IMG/VR virus record: IMGVR_UViG_3300009163_002696
Coordinates: 1 to 21,942 of that record
Length of the DNA stretch: 21,942 nt
Reading direction: 5' to 3' (one strand)
From: a virus
The number at the start of each line of letters is the position of its first letter. Positions within the stretch are counted from its first letter, which is position 1. The notes below the pieces were generated by a model. The model saw nothing but the letters and a program-made list of their open reading frames with translations. It had not been told where the DNA came from and made no database searches. Both the position numbers and the translations under genes were made by a program. Positions 13,168 to 20,880 of the stretch are shown in pieces.

Positions 13168-13252
13168 ATTTGAACAGGAGAGAACAGAGTAAACAGAGTT
13201 CAGAATCTCCGTTACCTCCGTTTTCTCCTGTAAAATTCCGGCCGCATTGACT
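13168..13252 (+). repeat. Inverted pair of CTCCGTT/CTCCTGT repeats with TTGACT leader
   Basis: An inverted copy (13173-13197, acaggagagaacagag...) faces a direct copy (13206-13230, ctccgttacctccg...). The 25-nt arms can pair with about five mismatches around an 8-nt loop. The direct copy continues into AAAATTCCGGCC and TTGACT (13247-13252), 13 nt before ATG 13266. It is the only place where both orientations of this repeat meet. Confidence 0.55.
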
Positions 13253-13265
13253 TCACGCATCACCC

Positions 13266-14036
13266 ATGGACGGCATCACCATCGACAATTCCGCCTTCGA
13301 TGCCGCCCTGGTGCGTCTCATCTCGACCTCGAAAAAATCGGCGCTCGAAGTCATGAAGCAGCAGGCGAAACTGCTATTCGTCGAAGTCGCCAAAGTCACC
13401 CCGCCCGCTGGCGGCAAACAGGGAGCAACGCTCCAGGGCAAAGCCGCCGAGCAGGCAGGGAAGCTCGCCATCGTTCGCGATCTCCATCAGATTTACGGCA
13501 TGCCCGGCCGTGCTTACAGCGACCTCCAGAACGTCAACCAAGCCAGCGCCGGTGCTTTCTGGGCCGCGCACAAAGAAGGCCGCACCGGCGATGCCGCACA
13601 GATCATCAAGCGCGATCTCGGCAAGTCCTTCGTGCCCTTCGATGGCGGCACCCTCGCCAAGAAATTCCAGGGCAAGAAGCGCACCAAAGACGCCATCTTC
13701 TACATCACCAATCCCGACGCTCTGCGGGACTACATCACGCAACTGCAGCAGCATGTCTGGTATCTCGCCTCCGGCTGGTCGCATGCGCTCACCGCCCTCG
13801 GTGCCAAGCTCCCCTACGGTGTCGGTAAGCACAGCGGCCCTGGCTTGCTCAAGATCGAACTCAACGACCAGCGCATCGGCATCACCATGACCAACGACGT
13901 GAGCTACGCCCGCCAGGTGAAGAACCTTCAAAGCCAGATCAACTTCGCCATGAAAGTCCGCACCGGCTCTCTCGACCGCCAATGGTCCGACTGGATGAAG
14001 CGCCTCGCCCGCGAGAACGGCTTCAAGGCTGCCTAG
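13266..14036 (+). CDS. Tail-completion / HK97 gp10-like protein
   Basis: This 256-residue protein has an N-terminal region (FDAALVRLISTSKKSALEVMKQQAKLLFVEVAKVTPPAGGKQG) that resembles HK97-gp10-type minor tail proteins. In those, an amphipathic helix precedes an L-V-K-TPP segment. A middle with YSDLQNVNQASAGAFWAAHKEG and KKFQGKKRTKDAIFYI follows. The C-terminal part (DVSYARQVKNLQSQINFAMKVRTGSLDRQWSDWMKRL) resembles the end of the same group. The location between chaperones and tape measure is slightly displaced from the usual head-tail joint. ATG 13266 is backed by the 13-nt TTGACT spacing. The stop overlaps by 4 nt the end of the convergent - strand gene. Confidence 0.6.
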   Translation: MDGITIDNSAFDAALVRLISTSKKSALEVMKQQAKLLFVEVAKVTPPAGGKQGATLQGKAAEQAGKLAIVRDLHQIYGMPGRAYSDLQNVNQASAGAFWAAHKEGRTGDAAQIIKRDLGKSFVPFDGGTLAKKFQGKKRTKDAIFYITNPDALRDYITQLQQHVWYLASGWSHALTALGAKLPYGVGKHSGPGLLKIELNDQRIGITMTNDVSYARQVKNLQSQINFAMKVRTGSLDRQWSDWMKRLARENGFKAA

Positions 14037-14266
14037 TGCAGCACCTTCCGGCACGTCGGGCACAGCGTGCTCGTCGGCAGCACCGTATTGCCACAGCCGC
14101 CACAGGTGCAGATCGTTTTATCATTCACGCACGCGATGATGATCAGCACGATCCCCAGCGGCCAGAAAAGAAACAGCGTCACCACGCCGATCAACCCAAG
14201 AATCAGCGATGCGATAAAGTTCGGACGCTTCGTGATTCGCTTCGCGGTTTCGGCAGACGGATTCAT
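14033..14266 (-). CDS. Small membrane protein with zinc ribbon (possible moron)
   Basis: This 77-residue protein is encoded against all neighbours. Residues 17-47 are strongly hydrophobic (FIASLILGLIGVVTLFLFWPLGIVLIIIA) and give one long or two short membrane helices. The C-terminal tail carries CxxC pairs C55-GG-C58 and C69-PT-C72 with a further C53, a typical zinc ribbon. The fold of four ligands plus hydrophobic helices is too organised for a chance antisense frame. A role such as superinfection exclusion or membrane sensing is only a guess from the lone inverted position, which fits a moron. Its upstream side (14267-14300) has TTGACA on the - strand at 14300-14295, 28 nt before the start. 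It converges with the tail gene and overlaps its last 4 nt. Confidence 0.7.
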   Translation of the reverse strand: MNPSAETAKRITKRPNFIASLILGLIGVVTLFLFWPLGIVLIIIACVNDKTICTCGGCGNTVLPTSTLCPTCRKVLH

Positions 14267-14318
14267 GCCGTCACGATGATCCCACCGCCGTCGCTGTCAA
14301 GATTCCAAAACCTCCGGC

Positions 14319-14387
14319 TCTCCGTTCCCTCCGTTATCTCCTGTGAAAATCCGGCCGCTTTGACACCGGCCCTCGGGTAATCCCGAG
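14319..14387 (+). promoter_or_regulatory. Composite repeat leader, TTGACA and hairpin before tape measure
   Basis: A CTCCGTTCCCTCCGTT plus CTCCTGTG repeat is followed by AAAATCCGGCC and TTGACA (14360-14365). Then comes a hairpin CTCGGG(taat)CCCGAG-type stem (14372-14387). The start at 14394 is 28 nt from TTGACA, which equals 13 plus 15; the hairpin insertion could account for the longer spacing. Confidence 0.5.
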
Positions 14388-14393
14388 CCAATC

Positions 14394-16154
14394 ATGTCCG
14401 CCACCATTGAAGCCTCCCTCCGCCTCGAAATTGGCGAGCTGCAGCAAAACCTCGCCCGCGCCAAGGGGCAGGTGGCGAAGTTCAAGGACAGCATGAAGCG
14501 TGAAGGCTCCGGCTTCGGCAACGATCTCTTCGGCGGTCTCAAGCGCCAGTTTGGTGATCTCCTCCCTGCCATGGGCGTCGCCGCCGTTGTCGGTGGCTTC
14601 AAGCACATCACCAACTCCATGGATGACCTCGCCGACACCGCGCTGCGTCTCAACGAAAGCACTGAGATGATCCAGCGCGTCGGCCATGCCAGCGAGATCC
14701 TGGCTGGGGTCGATGCCGAAGGCTTGACCAACAGCTTCCTCAAGCTCGAAAAAGCCCTGGGCGACATCGAAAACACCGCCGCCACGGAAGCGCTGGCCAA
14801 TCTCGGACTCACTGCCGAAAAACTCGCCGCCGCTCCGCTCGACGAAAAGGTGCTGATGATGTCGGATGCCTTCCAGCAGGCCCGCGCCACCGGCACCGGC
14901 TACAATGACATCCTCGCCCTGCTCGGAAAATCCGCTGGCGATTTGATCCCGATGTTCATGCAAACGCGCGAGACCATTCTCGCCACCTTCGACGGTGCGC
15001 ACATCGTGCCGGATGAAGAAGTGCAGCGCCTCGCCGCGCTCAATGATCAGATCGACGGCTTCATTGCCAATCTGAAAAGCATGGCCACGGAAGCCACCGC
15101 CAGCGTGCTCAGTTTCACGCAGCAGTTCGCCAATGATCTTGGCACCATGGTCGGCAGTTCAATGGAGTTCTTCAACGCCCTGCTCGACACCGGCAGCATC
15201 GAAGAAGCCATGGCCCACTATCGCGGCGTGCTCGATCTCCGCCAAGAAGCGCTCGACCAGGAAGCGCAGGCCAAAGACGCAGCAGCCAGCACCGAGAAAG
15301 CCAAGCCCAAAGAACGTGCCGCCACCGCTGAAACCAAGGCAGCCGATGACAAGGCGCAGAAAGAGGCCGACAAAGCCGCCGCCGCTGAAGCCGCGCAAAA
15401 CGAACGCACCGCTGGCAAGGCCATCGAGAACGCCAAGCTCAAGAAGCAGCTCGAAGAAGATGGCATGACCCGCACGGAAAAAATCGCCGCGCTCGAAAAG
15501 GACATCGCCGCCACGCAGGACCTCGAAGCCAAAGCCGCCGCCTATCAAGACGCCGAGCTGATGCTCGATGCGGAAAAACAGCGCCTCGAACTCCAGCGGG
15601 AAATGGTGAAGCTCAAACAGCAGGAAGCCGAGTCCGTTCAGCAGGCCGCCGAAGAGATCGAAAAAGAAGCCGCAGCCGATGCAGAGAAATTCCAAGGTCA
15701 GCAGGACGCCAAGAAATCCCTCGCCGAAGAACTCCAAATGGCTGCCGCCAAGGCCAGCGGCAACACCGATCTCGTCGCACAGATGGAACGCGAGCTGAAG
15801 ATCCGCGAGAAAGCCAAACAGATTCAAGACCAGCTCGGCAGCGGCATCACCGCGCAGCAGGCCCGCGCCAGCGCGGCCATGATCGTCGGTGCTGACGACG
15901 CCGCTGCTCCAGCGGGAGCCGATGGTAAAAAAGGCATGCGCCGCCGCATGATGGGCGGTGGCGTCGGTGACTTTAACCGCCTGCAATCCTCCGCCTTCGG
16001 CAGTGGCTCACTCTCTCGCGGCAGCGGCTCCCTCGCCGACCGCGCCGCCGTCGCCGCTGGCAATCAAGACGCCCGCGACAAGAAGGACACCAGCGGCCTC
16101 GATCTCGGCAGCAAGATCCTCGGCGTCATCACCCAAGGTCTCCTCGGCGGCTAA
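14394..16154 (+). CDS. Tail tape measure protein
   Basis: This 586-residue protein sets the length of the tail tube. The N-terminal helix (MSATIEASLRLEIGELQQNLARAKGQVAKFKDSMK) is the classical start of tape-measure proteins. A hydrophobic segment LLPAMGVAAVVGGFKHI (about 56-72) and a domain with LNESTEMIQRVGHASEIL follow; the latter resembles the phage tail tape measure core. Residues about 275-500 form a long charged Ala/Glu/Lys/Gln coiled coil. The end is Gly/Ser-rich (GSGSLSRGSGSLADR) and finishes with a hydrophobic helix LGSKILGVITQGLLGG. For a length rule of roughly 0.15 nm per residue the tail would be about 90 nm, an inference only. It is placed after the chaperone pair as expected. 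Confidence 0.9.
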   Translation: MSATIEASLRLEIGELQQNLARAKGQVAKFKDSMKREGSGFGNDLFGGLKRQFGDLLPAMGVAAVVGGFKHITNSMDDLADTALRLNESTEMIQRVGHASEILAGVDAEGLTNSFLKLEKALGDIENTAATEALANLGLTAEKLAAAPLDEKVLMMSDAFQQARATGTGYNDILALLGKSAGDLIPMFMQTRETILATFDGAHIVPDEEVQRLAALNDQIDGFIANLKSMATEATASVLSFTQQFANDLGTMVGSSMEFFNALLDTGSIEEAMAHYRGVLDLRQEALDQEAQAKDAAASTEKAKPKERAATAETKAADDKAQKEADKAAAAEAAQNERTAGKAIENAKLKKQLEEDGMTRTEKIAALEKDIAATQDLEAKAAAYQDAELMLDAEKQRLELQREMVKLKQQEAESVQQAAEEIEKEAAADAEKFQGQQDAKKSLAEELQMAAAKASGNTDLVAQMERELKIREKAKQIQDQLGSGITAQQARASAAMIVGADDAAAPAGADGKKGMRRRMMGGGVGDFNRLQSSAFGSGSLSRGSGSLADRAAVAAGNQDARDKKDTSGLDLGSKILGVITQGLLGG

Positions 16155-16200
16155 GCCTTCTCCAAGTCTCCCCCTCTCAAAGTCTCCAAGTCTTCCCCTC
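16155..16200 (+). repeat. AAGTCTCC-type dispersed repeat
   Basis: The whole gap between the tape measure stop and the next start is filled by tctccaagtctcc, ccctctcaaagtctcc and aagtcttcccc. This is the same family as 961-999 and 10587-10627. No promoter or ribosome-binding site is visible. Confidence 0.6.
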
Positions 16201-16204
16201 CCCG

Positions 16205-17356
16205 ATGCCCTTCGCTCGCACCATCATCCAAGGCAAGACCGGCACCTTCCGCCTCTCCGATCCGCGCCCGCAGATCAAGATCAACAAGGCCGATGTCGAT
16301 GAAGTGACCGACACATGGTTCTCCGATCGCTTCCCGAATCCGCTGCTCACCGAAGACGCCCCGCATCCGCTTTACAGCGGCCTCATCCTCGACAACGCCG
16401 ACTTTGAGGAAATCGCCCCCGCGTTTGATGCCATCCCCGGCAGCGATGGGCAGGCGGGGGATTACCGCGTGAACTGCCGTTGGCTGGGAGATGCCCGTGG
16501 CACCTCGCCCACGAAATTCCTGAGCCGGTCCAAGACACGCAGCATCGGTCCTGAGTTTGATACCTTCGCCGAAAGCTACCTCTCCTGGAATGCCGAGCCA
16601 CGCAGCATCACCGGCACCGCCAGCACCGATCTCATCAGCGATCCCGGCAACACCTTCAGCGATGGCATGCGCGTCGCCTTCGTCGAACTCACCGGCGGCG
16701 CGGGACTCACCGCGCTTTCCACCTCCGCACTCGCGGTGGTTTATTTCATCATCAACCGCACGGCGGATGGCTACCAGGTCAGCGCTACCCTCGGCGGCAG
16801 TGCCGTGAATTTCACGACGAACATCACTGCCGGACGCATCGCCGATGCGCGCTTCTGCCACGGCTGCCCACATCCTGACTGGTCCAGCATGTATTGCACC
16901 GGCATCAGCATCAGCGACAACTACACGCAGTGGAAGAAGATCGAAGTCACCTGGACCGGCAAGCAGTTCGACAAACCTTACCACCGCGTCATCACCTGCA
17001 ACGGCGTCGAAGTCTCGCCGGGTGATCCCATCTTCTGGGATGTCACCGATGGCTGGGCAGACTCCCGTGCGGGCTCCTTCCGCATGCCGCAGATCGTCGT
17101 CACGGACACCTTCGTCAGCACCGCCACCCTGCCGACTTCGAGCATCCCGCTATCCTCCGGCGAAGGCGGCTCTCCGCCCAATGCACCATCGGTGCGCAGC
17201 ATCGTATTCACGGGCGCATCCTCTCTCTTCCGCTGGCGCTGGCCCAATGGCTGGAGCCTCATCGACACCGCGCACGTCGCCACGCTCAACAGCGGCATCC
17301 CCGTCCACATTTACCGAAAGACGCACGAATACATCGTCGCGCAAATGTTCAAATAA
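16205..17356 (+). CDS. Tail-tip / distal tail-like protein, unknown family
   Basis: This 383-residue soluble protein follows the tape measure, where phages encode distal-tail and baseplate proteins. It is beta-rich, with a segment that may be an inserted beta-sandwich (about 138-215: LSWNAEPRSITGTASTDLI ... RTADGYQVSATLGGSAVNFTTNI). A cluster with Cys, ARFCHGCPHPDWSSMYC (about 218-234), could bind a metal. Trp-rich strands follow (WKKIEVTWTGKQF, IFWDVTDGWADS, LFRWRWPNGWSLID). I do not recognise the family. The stop is separated from the next gene by 8 nt. The start ATG 16205 lies directly after the repeat. Confidence 0.6.
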   Translation: MPFARTIIQGKTGTFRLSDPRPQIKINKADVDEVTDTWFSDRFPNPLLTEDAPHPLYSGLILDNADFEEIAPAFDAIPGSDGQAGDYRVNCRWLGDARGTSPTKFLSRSKTRSIGPEFDTFAESYLSWNAEPRSITGTASTDLISDPGNTFSDGMRVAFVELTGGAGLTALSTSALAVVYFIINRTADGYQVSATLGGSAVNFTTNITAGRIADARFCHGCPHPDWSSMYCTGISISDNYTQWKKIEVTWTGKQFDKPYHRVITCNGVEVSPGDPIFWDVTDGWADSRAGSFRMPQIVVTDTFVSTATLPTSSIPLSSGEGGSPPNAPSVRSIVFTGASSLFRWRWPNGWSLIDTAHVATLNSGIPVHIYRKTHEYIVAQMFK

Positions 17357-17364
17357 CCGCAGCC

Positions 17365-17667
17365 ATGAACGAACTCCGCCCACAGATCCAAGCCTTCATC
17401 GCGTCCCTTGTAGCAGCGGCTGGTGTGCCGCAGCTCACGCTCAACATCCTCGGCACCGCGCCTCTGCGCATCGCCGCCACCTTCAACGTCCCTGGCTGCA
17501 CGGCTGATGAGATCAAAGCGCTCATCACCTCGCGTCATTTCATGGCTTGCTGGATGCAGCAATGGCCCGAGAACATGCACGGCTCGTGCGATCTCGGAGC
17601 CATCACCACGGAAGGCAATGCGATCACCCTGAACATCCAATTCCCCAGCGTGAAACTCGATGCCTGA
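17365..17667 (+). CDS. Hypothetical tail-tip protein
   Basis: This 100-residue protein starts with a helix, LRPQIQAFIASLVAAAG. A strand PQLTLNILGTAPLRIAATF, a helix (TADEIKALITSRHFMACWMQQW) and a final strand ITLNIQFPSVKL follow. No family is recognised. It lies in a tight run of tail genes and its end overlaps the start of the next by 8 nt (17660-17667), so the two are probably translated in coupling. Confidence 0.6.
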   Translation: MNELRPQIQAFIASLVAAAGVPQLTLNILGTAPLRIAATFNVPGCTADEIKALITSRHFMACWMQQWPENMHGSCDLGAITTEGNAITLNIQFPSVKLDA

Positions 17668-18274
17668 AACCCTCGCCAGCTCCGCCAAGACGCTCAACTT
17701 CGGTCGCGCCCCCGCCGGTCTCGGCCCGCAGATGCGCTGGCTTCTGCACACCGTCATCCCCGCCATCGGTCGCGCCCTCGGCGTGAAGATTTCCATCCAG
17801 GGCGCGGAATCGGCCTCCATGCAGGCGGATGGCTCCATGAACTTCAAAGTCGGTGCGGGTAGTGGCACCAGCTCGCATCCCTTCGCGTGCCCCAACTCCA
17901 CGGATGGCAGCACCGCCAGCACCATCGTCGGCGGCACCGTCAACGGCGTGTCTGCCACGAATCTGAGCCTGACCATCTCCGCCACAGGCACGAAGTATGT
18001 TTACTTCGATATTACCTACACAGCTAGTGTCACTGCTAACGGCTACGTCATTGGCTACACCGGCAGCCCCACCTGCGCTCTGGCTACTGGAAGCAGTGTC
18101 CCAAGTGATACCACTCCCGTCGCTAATGGCGGCACAGCTCACATTTACAGGCAAATCGCTGCTTACGCTAGCGGGGTGAAGACCTCCCAAGCCATTCTGA
18201 CCAGCATGCAATTTGCTCTGCGAGATGATGGCACGGGAGCCTCTAAACCTTCAGCCATCTGGGTGCGTGCATGA
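17660..18274 (+). CDS. Tail-tip or fibre-like protein with divergent C-terminal half
   Basis: This 204-residue protein has an N-terminal half (LGPQMRWLLHTVIPAIGRALGVKISIQGAESASMQADGSMNFKVG) in the usual high-GC style. From about residue 80 the protein becomes Ser/Thr/Gly/Ala/Tyr-rich and beta-like (STIVGGTVNGVSATNLSLTISATGTKYVYFDITY). This resembles fibre or receptor-contact domains. From about nt 17990 the DNA turns visibly less GC-rich, which fits an exchanged tip domain. The start ATG 17660 lies in the end of the preceding gene. The stop overlaps the next start as ATGA (18271-18274). Confidence 0.65.
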   Translation: MPETLASSAKTLNFGRAPAGLGPQMRWLLHTVIPAIGRALGVKISIQGAESASMQADGSMNFKVGAGSGTSSHPFACPNSTDGSTASTIVGGTVNGVSATNLSLTISATGTKYVYFDITYTASVTANGYVIGYTGSPTCALATGSSVPSDTTPVANGGTAHIYRQIAAYASGVKTSQAILTSMQFALRDDGTGASKPSAIWVRA

Positions 18275-18684
18275 GTGATTTAGCTGACTTTATCAATATG
18301 GTGTCTCCGTGCGTCTATGTGCGTTGTCTGGTGGAACTGCTGGAAGATGGCGTGATCACCTCCACGCCCTACGATGTGATTGCGAGTGTTTCCGGTTACG
18401 GTGAGACCTCACCATTCAGTTTTCTGGATCATTGGTCTGTTTATGAGAACGGCTTTACGGGCACGACACGGGTGACTCTGACCCACCTGGCCGACATCTT
18501 GCCAATGCGCTGGAACTGGGATTACATTGAGATCGACGACACGCCTGGCGCTGATATTCCCGGTAATGCCTTTATCGAACTCATTACCGCCACCGCCACC
18601 AAGACGTTTTCTCCCAGCGGTAGCACGATGCACAGCTACGGCCCCACGCATATTAGCAACATCGTCTTTACCGCGCCGACTTAG
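18271..18684 (+). CDS. Hypothetical tail-tip protein
   Basis: This 137-residue soluble protein of unknown function begins MSDLADFINMVSPCVYVRCL. It has beta-like middle parts (ENGFTGTTRVTLTHLADILPMRWNWDYIEIDD). It continues the lower-GC island that begins in the gene before. The ATGA overlap at 18271 shows coupling. The stop is followed by 31 nt that hold TTGACA (18697-18702) before the next gene. Confidence 0.6.
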   Translation: MSDLADFINMVSPCVYVRCLVELLEDGVITSTPYDVIASVSGYGETSPFSFLDHWSVYENGFTGTTRVTLTHLADILPMRWNWDYIEIDDTPGADIPGNAFIELITATATKTFSPSGSTMHSYGPTHISNIVFTAPT

Positions 18685-18696
18685 ACCGTCCACGAA

Positions 18697-18715
18697 TTGA
18701 CACCACGCCCTCAGC
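18697..18715 (+). promoter_or_regulatory. TTGACA with 13-nt spacer to a GTG start
   Basis: TTGACA (18697-18702) is followed by exactly 13 nt and then GTG 18716. Because the start is GTG, the spacing rule is what picks it. A small CCACGC/GCGTGG inverted repeat spans the spacer. Confidence 0.5.
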
Positions 18716-19252
18716 GTGGAAGCCACCGTTTACGTCAATACCACCACTAAAGTCATCCGTGCCGCCCTCACTGGGGCAGCACTGCCGACTGTGGCGGTCA
18801 AGCTCCAGACGCATCTCAAGCTGACGACCTACTTCTTCGCCACCGGCGCAGATCCCGCGCTGCTTTCCGGTGCCACGTTCCGCGTCGTGCTCAAAGACGC
18901 CGCTACCCCCAGCGGCAGCGTCCTCGCCCTACTCTCCGCCGCCACCGGCAGCGGCTCAACGTATTACGAATTTGAGTGGTCATCCCTCGACTCCACCGCG
19001 CTCCGCACGCTGCTCGGCGACAATGAAAGCTGCGAAGCCGTGCTCGAAATCGAGTGGACCATCAGCGGCAAAGTCGAGCGCGCTTCGATGCCCGTCACCA
19101 TTCAAAACGCCTGGGCTCGCAGCGCCGACGCCGCCCCCGACTTTCTCCAGTTTGCCACCACCATTACCAGCCTCGGATACATGCGCTTCGTCACCAGCGA
19201 CGGCACCGTCTATCACCTCGGCCTCAACACCGGCGAGCCTCCATCCTCCTAA
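18716..19252 (+). CDS. Hypothetical baseplate/tip protein
   Basis: This 178-residue protein starts VEATVYVNTTTKVIRAALTG at GTG 18716, fixed by the TTGACA spacing. It reads as beta strands: LKLTTYFFATGADPALLSGATFRVVLKDA and YYEFEWSSLDSTALRTLL. EAVLEIEWTISGKVERASMPVTIQNAWARSAD follows. The middle resembles the immunoglobulin-like or BppU-type N-terminal domains found in baseplate upper proteins of some siphophages. The resemblance is loose. It lies directly before the tail fibre. Confidence 0.55.
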   Translation: MEATVYVNTTTKVIRAALTGAALPTVAVKLQTHLKLTTYFFATGADPALLSGATFRVVLKDAATPSGSVLALLSAATGSGSTYYEFEWSSLDSTALRTLLGDNESCEAVLEIEWTISGKVERASMPVTIQNAWARSADAAPDFLQFATTITSLGYMRFVTSDGTVYHLGLNTGEPPSS

Positions 19253-19267
19253 TCCCTCTGGCTTTTT

Positions 19268-19358
19268 CCTCCTGCCTTATGCGTTCTCGCCTTTGCCTTT
19301 TGCCTTCTGCCTCTTGCCTTCTGGCTCTTGCCTTCTGCCTCCTGCCTTGTGCCTTCCT
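19268..19358 (+). repeat. GCCTTCTGCC-type repeat encoding the fibre signal peptide
   Basis: About 12 near-heptamers (cctgcct, tatgcgt, ctcgcct, ttgcctt, ctgcctc and similar) run from before to inside the tail fibre start. The same repeat type begins the gene at 10010. Confidence 0.7.
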
Positions 19359-20877
19359 CTCCGCGCAAACTATCGGCCAATACGAACTCCGCAAACGCAC
19401 CAGCACCGGCTTCACCGCCTACGGCATCACTTTATCTAATGGTGATGTCCTTGGCTTAACGAGCAGCGTGCCCGCCGCACGTCCAGTGACATCCGGTGCT
19501 CTCGCTGCCAATGCTGGCAAGATCGTCGAATTCTCCACCGCAGGAACCATTCAGGCGACTGCCATCACCGCGATGTCTGAAGGCTCCGCCGCGCCTTACA
19601 CGCAAGCCGCACCGACCGCTTTCTACTTCGTGCCGTCATTCGGTATCACCGGCACGCTCGCCACTGCGACACTGACAACCAGTCGCGCCTGGACGCTTCC
19701 AGATACCACCGGCACCATCATCACCACCGGCGACACCGGCACAGTGACGAGCACCATGCTCGCAGGCAGCATCGCCAACAGCAAGCTCGCCACCGATCCA
19801 CTCAACGCCAGCAACCTCACCAGCGGCACCGTCCCCACCGGTCGCCTTGGCAGCGGCACAGCGAATAGCACGACCTATCTTCGCGGCGACAACACCTGGG
19901 CCACCGTCACCGGTGGCGTCACCAGCATCACCGGCACCGCCAATGAGATCACCGTCACCGGCACCACCACCCCGACGCTCTCGCTGCCATCCGCGCTCAC
20001 CTTCACCGGCAAGACGATCACTGGCGGCACGTTCAGCAGCCCGACACTCACCACGCCCGCCCTCGGCACGCCTAGTAACGTTGTTTTAACAAATGGTTCT
20101 GGTTTGCCTATTGCTGGACTCACGGGACTAGGCACCGGCGCCGCGACGGCTTTTGGCAACGCCGTCAATGCCACCGGCGGTCTTCTTACCTATGCCATCA
20201 TCGGCACGAGTGGCGGGACGATTCCGCTGCTGAATGCCGCGAATACGTGGTCAGCAAACCAAACGTTTAATGGGGTCGATTTAAAGTGGACCACGGATGG
20301 CACAGGCAACATCGGGGCGGTATCCGCTTCGCGGCCTAACACAGTGTATGCTTATTCTTTCAACGCTGGCGGCTCTAGTTTGGGTAGCAATAATCTTGCC
20401 TTCGCCAGTGGCACTGGCGCGGTTTATTGGCAAAGCGGTACCATCATTGAGCCAGTGAACGTTGACGGAAACATCAAGTTCTCAAATTACGCCCGGAACG
20501 ACTTTGGACGTATGCAATTTGGCGGCACAACGAGCAGCTTTCCGGCGCTGAAACGCAGCGGGGCAGGGCTTATTGTTAGACTAGCTGATGACAGCGCAAA
20601 CGCATCGCTGACGACTGGCAATCTCCAGGTTGGCAGCAATGGCACCGCCATTAAACAGCTCAAACGCGCCACCTGCACCCTCGTCGCAGGCACCGCGACC
20701 GTGACCGACACCGACACCACCGCCAACACGCATGTGAGTATCATGGTCTCGACCTCCGCTGGCACCATCGGCACTGGCTACACCGTCACCGTGAGTGCCG
20801 GAACGGGCTACACCATCACCGCCATTGGCTCCGTGCTTGAAACGTCCACACTCGTTCTGAAAGCCACGCATTTTTAA
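19279..20877 (+). CDS. Tail fibre / receptor-binding protein with repeat-derived signal peptide
   Basis: This 532-residue protein carries sequence typical of phage tail fibres. After GTVTSTMLAGSIANSKLA come TSGTVPTGRLGSGTANSTTYLRGDNTWATVTGG and repeated TLTTPALGTPSNVVLTNGSGLPIAGLTGLGTGAATAFGNAV, a well-known fibre motif. The C-terminal block (KQLKRATCTLVAGTATVTDTDTTANTHVSIMVSTSAGTIGTGYTVTVSAGTGYTI) is also common in fibres. Unusually, the start MRSRLCLLPSASCLLALAFCLLPCAFLSA is a convincing signal peptide, encoded by the dispersed repeat at 19268-19358. From about nt 20080 to 20590 the coding DNA is much less GC-rich than on either side, which indicates a swapped receptor-binding segment. ATG 19279 is the first sensible start after the previous stop. 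Confidence 0.85.
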   Translation: MRSRLCLLPSASCLLALAFCLLPCAFLSAQTIGQYELRKRTSTGFTAYGITLSNGDVLGLTSSVPAARPVTSGALAANAGKIVEFSTAGTIQATAITAMSEGSAAPYTQAAPTAFYFVPSFGITGTLATATLTTSRAWTLPDTTGTIITTGDTGTVTSTMLAGSIANSKLATDPLNASNLTSGTVPTGRLGSGTANSTTYLRGDNTWATVTGGVTSITGTANEITVTGTTTPTLSLPSALTFTGKTITGGTFSSPTLTTPALGTPSNVVLTNGSGLPIAGLTGLGTGAATAFGNAVNATGGLLTYAIIGTSGGTIPLLNAANTWSANQTFNGVDLKWTTDGTGNIGAVSASRPNTVYAYSFNAGGSSLGSNNLAFASGTGAVYWQSGTIIEPVNVDGNIKFSNYARNDFGRMQFGGTTSSFPALKRSGAGLIVRLADDSANASLTTGNLQVGSNGTAIKQLKRATCTLVAGTATVTDTDTTANTHVSIMVSTSAGTIGTGYTVTVSAGTGYTITAIGSVLETSTLVLKATHF

Positions 20878-20880
20878 CCC

